Shown: in pieces, positions 56,449 to 64,000 of the stretch | How positions within the stretch are numbered: position 1 is the first letter of the stretch | Layout of the letters: each line of letters starts with the position of its first letter | NCBI RefSeq assembly: GCF_002783505.1 | Contig: NZ_PFGL01000053.1 | Coordinates: 1 to 64,000, forward strand | Origin: Shewanella sp. CG12_big_fil_rev_8_21_14_0_65_47_15 | Lineage (GTDB): Bacteria; Pseudomonadota; Gammaproteobacteria; Enterobacterales; Shewanellaceae | Length of the DNA stretch: 64,000 nucleotides | Direction: 5' to 3' | Made by a program: the position numbers and the translations under genes | The notes under the pieces: generated by a model | The model's input: only the letters and a program-made list of their open reading frames with translations | Told to the model about the DNA's origin: nothing | Database searches by the model: none

Positions 56449-57482
56449 TAATGCACCTCTGCTGGCGGTGGAGTGGTCGCAGCGCCCGTTGCAGCATTCG
56501 CACCATTCACATTAGTGCCGCCATTCGCATCTGTTGCAGCGCCCTGAGCCGTGCTCGCCGCGCCTTGAGTGCTTGGTGCACCATTGGTCGAATTGGGGTC
56601 CGGCTTAGCCTCTTCAGGCGGATGATCCGCCGCAGGCACAGGCACTTGGTGCGGCAAAGTCACACCCGAATCGGGGGATGGCCAAATCAGCAGTAAATAA
56701 CGAATGCGGTCGAGGGCGGCTAAGGGTTGAGCCGTCACCCGTGCGTAACTCTGTCCATCCTCGGTTTGTACTTCTATCACTCGAGCGACGGGATAACCTT
56801 CTGGAAAGCGATTACCTAGGCCCGAGGTCACTAACAAATCGCCGACTCGAATATCGGTACTCTTAGCCACATGACGCAACTCAATCTCATCGAGTTCACC
56901 CGCGCCATTGGCGACTAGACGCACATCGTTACGGGTAATACGCACGGGTAAACCGTGGGACACATCGGAGAGCAGCAGCACGCGACTGGTCATCTCACTC
57001 ACCTGCACCACCTGTCCAACAACGCCCTGAGCATCCACCACGGGCTGCCCTACAAAGACACCACTACGGGAACCGTGATTGAGAACAACATAATGGTGGG
57101 CGGGATCGCTAGCGACCTCCATCACCTCGGCCACCATCTTGCGGGAGTCCTGATAGGCGGGCGAGCCGAGCAAGGCGCGCAAACGCTCGTTCTCCTGACG
57201 CAGGTGTTCGAAGCGCTGCAGGCGCTCGCTCATTAATAACTGTTGTCTTAACAGCTCTTTATTTTGCAACGCCAACATATTACGAGTCGCAAAACTCTCA
57301 GACGACCAATCGAGCATAGCGCCGGGAAGACTGGCGAGATACTGAATGGGGCTTAAGGCCGATGACAGGGATTCACGGGCGGGATCGAGGCGGTGATTAG
57401 CGACGAGCAAGATCACCGACAAAATAATTGCCAGTGTTAAACGGAATTGGTTCGAAATACCACGAACAAAAATTGGCTTCAT
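56448..57482 (-). CDS. mreC: Cell shape-determining protein MreC
   Basis: The 344-residue bitopic protein has an N-terminal anchor (LTLAIILSVILLVANHRL), a coiled coil (ALQNKELLRQQLLMSERLQR) and two beta-barrel domains (NHGSRSGVFVGQPVVDAQGV). The C-terminal roughly 60 residues form a low-complexity Pro/Ala/Thr/Asn-rich tail (ASTAQGAATDANGGTNVNG), longer than in E. coli. Follows mreB by 44 bases. Confidence 0.93.
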   Translation of the reverse strand: MKPIFVRGISNQFRLTLAIILSVILLVANHRLDPARESLSSALSPIQYLASLPGAMLDWSSESFATRNMLALQNKELLRQQLLMSERLQRFEHLRQENERLRALLGSPAYQDSRKMVAEVMEVASDPAHHYVVLNHGSRSGVFVGQPVVDAQGVVGQVVQVSEMTSRVLLLSDVSHGLPVRITRNDVRLVANGAGELDEIELRHVAKSTDIRVGDLLVTSGLGNRFPEGYPVARVIEVQTEDGQSYARVTAQPLAALDRIRYLLLIWPSPDSGVTLPHQVPVPAADHPPEEAKPDPNSTNGAPSTQGAASTAQGAATDANGGTNVNGANAATGAATTPPPAEVH

Positions 57483-57526
57483 AGGAAAGCTAAGGCGGTG
57501 ATTAACCGCCCCATACCGAAGTTAGA

Positions 57527-58918
<1,392 letters not shown>

Positions 58919-61900
58919 TTAATTGACCTCCCGCCAGTAGATGATTCTGTCGTTGCCTCGGTAACGGCCAAAAAAGGCACTCGCGCGGGGATCGGATAAG
59001 GTCGTTGGCGTTATGTCATTCCAGTTCCAATACCATTCGAGCCAAGCGGGTACATCTAAGGGCGCCGTCACTTGTCCGCGATATAACTCACCACTGGTTG
59101 TGATCGCTCGCCAGAGTAAATCAAATTGGCCCATTTGAAATGCCGATGCTGCGCCGGAACGATTAATGCTCTGTCCTGTGGTCAAATCTGGGTCAAAGTG
59201 ATAGCCAAGGCCAGTATCATCAATTTGCGAACCCAGACCATACACAGCCGTTGTGCAGCTATCATCGGTATTTAATATCCAACTCGTCCCACTCCAGTAT
59301 TCGGCCCTGGTCGGCATCTTCAGGGTTTCTGTTTCTGGGCCGTAGGTATTATCCATTATCACTCGGCCATGGCGCAGGGTTTGAGTGCTGATTTTCTTAG
59401 CATTACAGTGAGTGCATAGGCCTGTTGATGCCGCATCCATATCGGGTGAGGCTACATAGCTGAAAATACCATTAGGACGGGGATCGTTATCCAGTGCTTG
59501 CACCCCAATATCGAGTGACTCGAAGGGGCCGCCCTGATACAGATTACTCAATACATTAGGAGTTACTCGGCTAACGTTAGCGCGATAAGTGGCATCGACA
59601 GTCGCCACACCTTGGCTCCAACTCGCGGCATTGATAGGTAAGGCACTCAAACGGCTCTGGAGATCGATACCATTATTATTGTCTTCACCCACCAATCTTG
59701 CGGTCGCGAGGGAGAATGGCGGGAAATAGTTTTGCGTCACATCCCCACCAATGTTGAGCGCACTTAAGGTCATTGACATAGGAAATGGCTGATCCATATA
59801 GCTAAAGCTGCCACAGGCAGCAATAACCGAAACATCAGCCACTAAAAATCTGTCGGGCACAAAACGACCTAAATTAGCTGAGTAGGCAATGGGGATATTT
59901 AAACTGCCTGCAGCCCCCAGATAGTTCGGCGTCGCCTGCGCTGTGATTTGGAATACGCCGACTTCACTAATGCTCTGATTATTGAGGGTATTGAGATTAT
60001 TGGCCTGCGCCGAGTGACTGTAGGATGCCACGCCTAATACCCCATCGTGGCCACCACTGGCAATGCTTGGCGCTATGACTCTAGTTGTAAGTTTCATCTG
60101 CGCGTCGCTAAAGTTAGCGGTTGGCAGGTTGCCACTGCAAAAATCGGCATCATTATCGGACTCCCAAGCCACAGCTTGCACTGTTATCCCAAAATCTTGC
60201 CCCGCCTTGCGATAGACATTACAGCTCATATTGGCACTTGGACAAAGGGCGCTGGTATCGACGGGTTTGACGCATAATCCCGCTGGCACGCTCACAAATT
60301 GATCTGCGCCCGTCATCACTAAATCTTGCTCATCACCACTGCCGAGGTATTGGGCAGATAATGCTAGCTTGCCCGCATCTGGGTAATTGACCGAGATGCT
60401 TGACTGCCCTGCGGCATCAAACACTAGGTTTAATGCCGTGGGCGTAGCGCTCGAAGTGCTAATCGCCGAGCTATTAATAGTGACGGCTTGGGGCGAAATA
60501 GGGACACTTGGTGTTTGATACCCGCTCCAAAAATTTACACTCTTCGTTTGCCCCTGAAAACTCGGCACACATTGCTGGCTTGCATCGGATTTTTTCACCG
60601 CTTTGACTAACACATCGACAGATTTATTGGCCAGTTTATCGGGAACATCGAAAATAAAACCGCTATCGGCAAAGGTGAGTGAGCAATTATTTTCACTTAA
60701 CGCGCCCGCGCCAATCCGGCACAGGGTTTTACTTAAAGGTTTAGTCGTAGGATTTGAGCCCTTGACCCCCAGAGTCACAACCCCAGGCGTATTACGCCTC
60801 AGTTGCAATTGCGTCGTACCATTGGTGAAACTGACTTGATTCCCCCCAATCCACACCCCATCGGCCGCAGAATCGGGCAATAAAGTCGCCGTAAGGGGAT
60901 CGGTGAAAAGCTGGCTACAACTCGCATTCGCACAGGCTCTGATGGTCACAGTCTCAGGATTACAGGTTAATCCCTGGCCCGTATGATCAAATTCGAAGTG
61001 ATCGATTTGAGCACCAATAGGATTCGATTTAAGTGCACAAATCTGCACATTATCAATCTCATGATTATTATTCGAGCCACCAGTAGAACCTGTTAGCGAC
61101 AGCAGAAAATCATTGGGGATTGCGGCCTGCCCAGCTTCCGCAGCCGCATCAAACATGGGCACTAAGGTCACAAATCCCGACCCAGTATTGCGCTCAATTT
61201 TAACCATAGACCGACCAGCAGATTGGGAGTCGATCGTGATTTTATACCTATGGGCGGGCGACACATTATTGTTATCTACCACTGGTGATAGGCAGCTACC
61301 ACTGGTATTGGTCGTACCGTCATTACAAGCCCCATGTAAATAGCGATAGCCACTGGTCCCCACACCCGAACCGCGAACCGCGACCGACTGGCGCCGCTGG
61401 CCAATATTATAACTGCCGCCCTCACCGGAGAAATTACCGTACTCATCGACCCCAACCCCAAGCCAACCACCGGCAAAACCGCTAATACCGGGTTTATAGC
61501 CATAACCTAGGGGGCCGCCAAAGGCACCGGGCTGCGGAGTGATAGACGCATCCGACAACACTAAGGCAATACCGTCGGCACCATTGCCACCGTAGGCATA
61601 ATGGTCAAACTGGATCTCCACAAGGTTATCTGCGGCTGGAAAGAGCCTTTGATAGGTCGATGCCGTAGATTGGTTCGATTGGGCCTCGGTTAAACGTAAA
61701 CGACCACCTTGAATCGAAGGAGTAAAGGTTCCGCTACTTCTGGAAACGATCCAATCGTTGCTTAATGTACTCAAGGAGAAATTATCGTTAAAGCACTGCA
61801 GCACAACAGGTGCGATTTTCTCTAACGCCACAAAACCATAGTCTTCAGACACATGACTACGGTCAGCGTCTTTATAGGTATCCTCATCATTAACCATACT

Positions 61901-63532
61901 GACGTGCGATGGGGTAAGGGTACAACGTCTTAGCCAACCACCATCACTTCCATTGTGAGATGACTTACCCGCCACCAAGGTGGGTTCATTTTCAAACCCA
62001 GTAAGCGTTGTTGTGTAAGCACATTGTTGGGTTAACGAACTTCCTGATTGATGAGTTATTGCATTGGCAAACTGATAACGAACATCTTCACCACTAAGAA
62101 CTATTGTTCCGACACTAGGCTCAAGGGCAAGATAAGCAATGGTTTCATCGTCGAGCGACTTTTTATGTCCGGGTTCGCAACGTCGATTATTGCTATTTCC
62201 ACTATAAACTTCGGAAGTATCTAAATTTAATTGGATGCCGCCACTATAGGACTGGGACACACTGGTTAACCAACAGTCATTATTGCGGGTTTGCAACTGA
62301 TTTAACCTGACGGTCAAGCCTGAATCCAAAGGCTGATTGACCCAGGATGACGAAGACATATTCAAGGCACTATTTGTCACTACTGTCCCCGCCGTTAAGC
62401 GTTTACCATTCGATAATATATAGTTGCCAGGAGTTACAGCGATCCAATGCACTTCTGGCATAGTGACCGCCGCAGTGCTACTTGGCGGTTGCCGCTGAGT
62501 CCAACTAAAACCAGTCGCTGATACGCTACTGATAAACGCCGACGAGGGACCATCGCCACTTGGATTTGACGACGAAATTGTCGGCATTAAAAACACTAGC
62601 GGCGTGACACCAGCCGGAAACGCATGCTCGAAGGTAACGGAGGTTGAAGTTGCTTTACCAAATTGCAAATCGAGTTGCGGGTTAGTCCTGCTACGGGCAT
62701 TGATTGTTGCATCTGTGTTCATCTCGAGATAACGGGCGGTAACTCGGCCATTAATGATTGATGAAGTATTCATCTGCAATCTCGCGTCGCTATAGACAAA
62801 GCCATTAATACTAGTAGTGTCATTCAAGTTAATGTCGCTATAGCCTATTAAGGTCAAATTATTATTGCCCACTTGATTCACTGAACCATTAGTGAGCCCG
62901 ACACTATTGCGCACAAATATTCTGACATCACCAAGCAATTCGATTTGCGCACTACCATTAATTTGTAAAGTATCTACCCAGTAATCACCGGCTGACAGCA
63001 CCAATTTCGCGTCACCACCGAGCTCAATTGAGCGAAACACATATTCAGAAAACGTGGAAGAAGTAGTCAACGTACAAGTATTATATAAAGCAATAGCACC
63101 ATATTGATTGGTACCGCTATTGCCGACATTAATCGATTGGCCTGCGGTGCAATAAGAGATCCCACCGCCACTTTGTGAATTGCTAGGAAAATCTGAGCTA
63201 TTGAGTTTTAGCCCTCTTAAATCGCTTCCTGTTATGCTGCACTGTCTTGAGCCACCTAATGCCGTATCGCAACCATTTTCCGCTAAGCCACTGCCGACAG
63301 AACAAAAATTTAACGCTAATCCAGCTGTGCCATTGATTTTGGCGTTGGTGTACTGCTTAAACTGTTCACTGTTGATTTGATGACACACGTTGTTGTTATT
63401 ACCGTGCTGGCCCTGAGCAACAGCAGGGAAATAAATATTGTCATCAATCGGGCCATAGGCGAACGTAGGCACGGCCAACAGCATGGCAACTAGGCTTAAA
63501 CCAAGATACACACAAAAACGAAAACTAATCAC
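58919..63532 (-). CDS. mshQ: MSHA biogenesis protein MshQ
   Basis: The very large exported protein has 1537 residues and a signal peptide (MISFRFCVYLGLSLVAMLLAVPTFA). It has an N-terminal part with polymer-like short beta repeats (about 150-270), H-type-lectin-like repeats (SFEHAFPAGVTPLVFLMPTI and TLTGFENEPTLVAGKSSHNG), and a concanavalin/L-type lectin-like domain (about 600-780, IQFDHYAYGGNGADGIALVL). A DUF6701-like C-terminal half follows. MshQ is the last gene of the mannose-sensitive hemagglutinin pilus locus; the lectin modules suggest a role in surface binding. The GTG start overlaps the mshP end by 8 bases. Confidence 0.88.
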   Translation of the reverse strand: MISFRFCVYLGLSLVAMLLAVPTFAYGPIDDNIYFPAVAQGQHGNNNNVCHQINSEQFKQYTNAKINGTAGLALNFCSVGSGLAENGCDTALGGSRQCSITGSDLRGLKLNSSDFPSNSQSGGGISYCTAGQSINVGNSGTNQYGAIALYNTCTLTTSSTFSEYVFRSIELGGDAKLVLSAGDYWVDTLQINGSAQIELLGDVRIFVRNSVGLTNGSVNQVGNNNLTLIGYSDINLNDTTSINGFVYSDARLQMNTSSIINGRVTARYLEMNTDATINARSRTNPQLDLQFGKATSTSVTFEHAFPAGVTPLVFLMPTISSSNPSGDGPSSAFISSVSATGFSWTQRQPPSSTAAVTMPEVHWIAVTPGNYILSNGKRLTAGTVVTNSALNMSSSSWVNQPLDSGLTVRLNQLQTRNNDCWLTSVSQSYSGGIQLNLDTSEVYSGNSNNRRCEPGHKKSLDDETIAYLALEPSVGTIVLSGEDVRYQFANAITHQSGSSLTQQCAYTTTLTGFENEPTLVAGKSSHNGSDGGWLRRCTLTPSHVSMVNDEDTYKDADRSHVSEDYGFVALEKIAPVVLQCFNDNFSLSTLSNDWIVSRSSGTFTPSIQGGRLRLTEAQSNQSTASTYQRLFPAADNLVEIQFDHYAYGGNGADGIALVLSDASITPQPGAFGGPLGYGYKPGISGFAGGWLGVGVDEYGNFSGEGGSYNIGQRRQSVAVRGSGVGTSGYRYLHGACNDGTTNTSGSCLSPVVDNNNVSPAHRYKITIDSQSAGRSMVKIERNTGSGFVTLVPMFDAAAEAGQAAIPNDFLLSLTGSTGGSNNNHEIDNVQICALKSNPIGAQIDHFEFDHTGQGLTCNPETVTIRACANASCSQLFTDPLTATLLPDSAADGVWIGGNQVSFTNGTTQLQLRRNTPGVVTLGVKGSNPTTKPLSKTLCRIGAGALSENNCSLTFADSGFIFDVPDKLANKSVDVLVKAVKKSDASQQCVPSFQGQTKSVNFWSGYQTPSVPISPQAVTINSSAISTSSATPTALNLVFDAAGQSSISVNYPDAGKLALSAQYLGSGDEQDLVMTGADQFVSVPAGLCVKPVDTSALCPSANMSCNVYRKAGQDFGITVQAVAWESDNDADFCSGNLPTANFSDAQMKLTTRVIAPSIASGGHDGVLGVASYSHSAQANNLNTLNNQSISEVGVFQITAQATPNYLGAAGSLNIPIAYSANLGRFVPDRFLVADVSVIAACGSFSYMDQPFPMSMTLSALNIGGDVTQNYFPPFSLATARLVGEDNNNGIDLQSRLSALPINAASWSQGVATVDATYRANVSRVTPNVLSNLYQGGPFESLDIGVQALDNDPRPNGIFSYVASPDMDAASTGLCTHCNAKKISTQTLRHGRVIMDNTYGPETETLKMPTRAEYWSGTSWILNTDDSCTTAVYGLGSQIDDTGLGYHFDPDLTTGQSINRSGAASAFQMGQFDLLWRAITTSGELYRGQVTAPLDVPAWLEWYWNWNDITPTTLSDPRASAFFGRYRGNDRIIYWREVN

Positions 63533-63971
63533 GGGCTTCTACCTCGACTTGGCGGCTAACACGGGTATCACCACTCTCACAAACCGCTTGGCTGGTAATA
63601 CGGTACTGGGTGACAGATCCCACCGAATACGCAGTGCAACTTAAAGTCACGTTACAGGCATGAAAACCGACCACAGCGGGTGGCGTCCAAGTACTATTTG
63701 CCGAACAAACGCCCACGGCACCATTAAGTGGAAATAACAGTGCTAACGCCGCATCGGCGCCGCTATTGGCCGCGGCTAATGCCCGCGTTCCCCACACTTC
63801 CTGAGTCAATCCCGTATCCGCATCTTCAACTATGTTGATTAAAGCTGCGGCCAATAGAAACATCACAGTAATCACAAAAATGCCAATAATGAGTGCACTT
63901 CCACCTTGGTGGGAGCGCAATGTCACCCTATATGGTCTTGGACGCTCTGGGCTAAAAAAGTTAGGGGACAT
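63525..63971 (-). CDS. mshP: MSHA biogenesis protein MshP
   Basis: The 148-residue pilus assembly protein has one N-terminal hydrophobic segment (GGSALIIGIFVITVMFLLAA) resembling a PilX-type minor pilin, then a short Cys-bearing periplasmic domain (VGVCSAN, FHACNVTLSCTAYSV, VCESG). AGGTG precedes the ATG, which lies in the end of mshO. Context (mshO-mshP-mshQ-mreB) secures the call. Confidence 0.87.
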   Translation of the reverse strand: MSPNFFSPERPRPYRVTLRSHQGGSALIIGIFVITVMFLLAAALINIVEDADTGLTQEVWGTRALAAANSGADAALALLFPLNGAVGVCSANSTWTPPAVVGFHACNVTLSCTAYSVGSVTQYRITSQAVCESGDTRVSRQVEVEARD

Positions 63972-64000
63972 TGATCACCTGCACTTGATGTCGATATTGG
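63961..64000 (-). CDS. mshO: Partial: 3' end of a gene upstream of mshP, probably mshO
   Basis: The last 12 codons before a TAA (63961-63963) read QYRHQVQVINVP. They overlap the mshP start by 11 bases, as expected for tightly packed msh genes. The identification rests on the usual order mshO-mshP-mshQ; too little sequence is present to confirm it. Confidence 0.5.
   Translation of the reverse strand, partial: QYRHQVQVINVP

Overview
The window looks like a chromosomal segment of a Shewanella species close to S. oneidensis. The evidence is gene order, sulfur/thiosulfate respiration genes, two c-type cytochromes, TonB-dependent receptors, MSHA pilus genes and the gammaproteobacterial run mreBCD-maf-rng-yhdP-nitrilase-tldD. 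This placement comes from family recognition and synteny memory, not from a search.

Layout. (1) 1-1300 is accessory DNA: an integron-type cassette (DUF2750 gene, minus strand) whose attC is cut by the window edge, a tRNA T-arm fragment, a structured repeat element and a decayed attC-like hairpin. (2) 1303-4228 is a minus-strand operon of unrecognised proteins: one small and possibly broken, two with related Ig/CARDB-like domains, one of which carries two central hydrophobic helices. (3) 4591-9028 holds thiosulfate dehydrogenase tsdBA and a marR-hlyD-FUSC-like efflux operon with a long palindromic operator. (4) 9331-14552 is the methionine block metF, metL, metB and metJ, with MetJ boxes at metF and in the metB/metJ divergent region. 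(5) 14647-19290 holds a TauE/SafE anion exporter convergent with psrABC (thiosulfate/polysulfide reductase). (6) 19712-21953 holds a pentapeptide-repeat protein and purC. (7) 22098-27400 is a second accessory region: an inverted copy of the structured repeat, a possible uracil-DNA-glycosylase-like gene, an AbiEi-like/Fic pair that looks frame-split, a periplasmic binding protein, a methyltransferase, and three direct copies of a 30-bp repeat. (8) 27535-42171 holds a Cys-rich exported protein, an EAL-domain relic, a Fur-controlled siderophore receptor, a SIMPL protein, rimO, fumC, arfA with its internal hairpin, an OprC/NosA-like copper receptor, pmbA, darP and a lipoprotein gene broken in a G5 tract. 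(9) 42295-47137 is a TolC-HlyD-permease-permease export operon without an ATPase gene. (10) 47256-64000 runs leftward: mshO(partial)-mshP-mshQ, then mreBCD-maf-rng-yhdP-nitrilase-tldD.

Working together. The sulfur genes form a theme: TsdBA interconverts thiosulfate and tetrathionate, PsrABC reduces thiosulfate or polysulfide, and TauE may export the sulfite produced. The methionine genes share one repressor. TldD and PmbA (TldE) are the two halves of one protease, encoded about 9 kb apart. The most unusual signal is the pair of about 320-370-nt repeats (776-1150 and 22098-22417). Their stems differ in sequence but remain self-complementary, while their loops are conserved.
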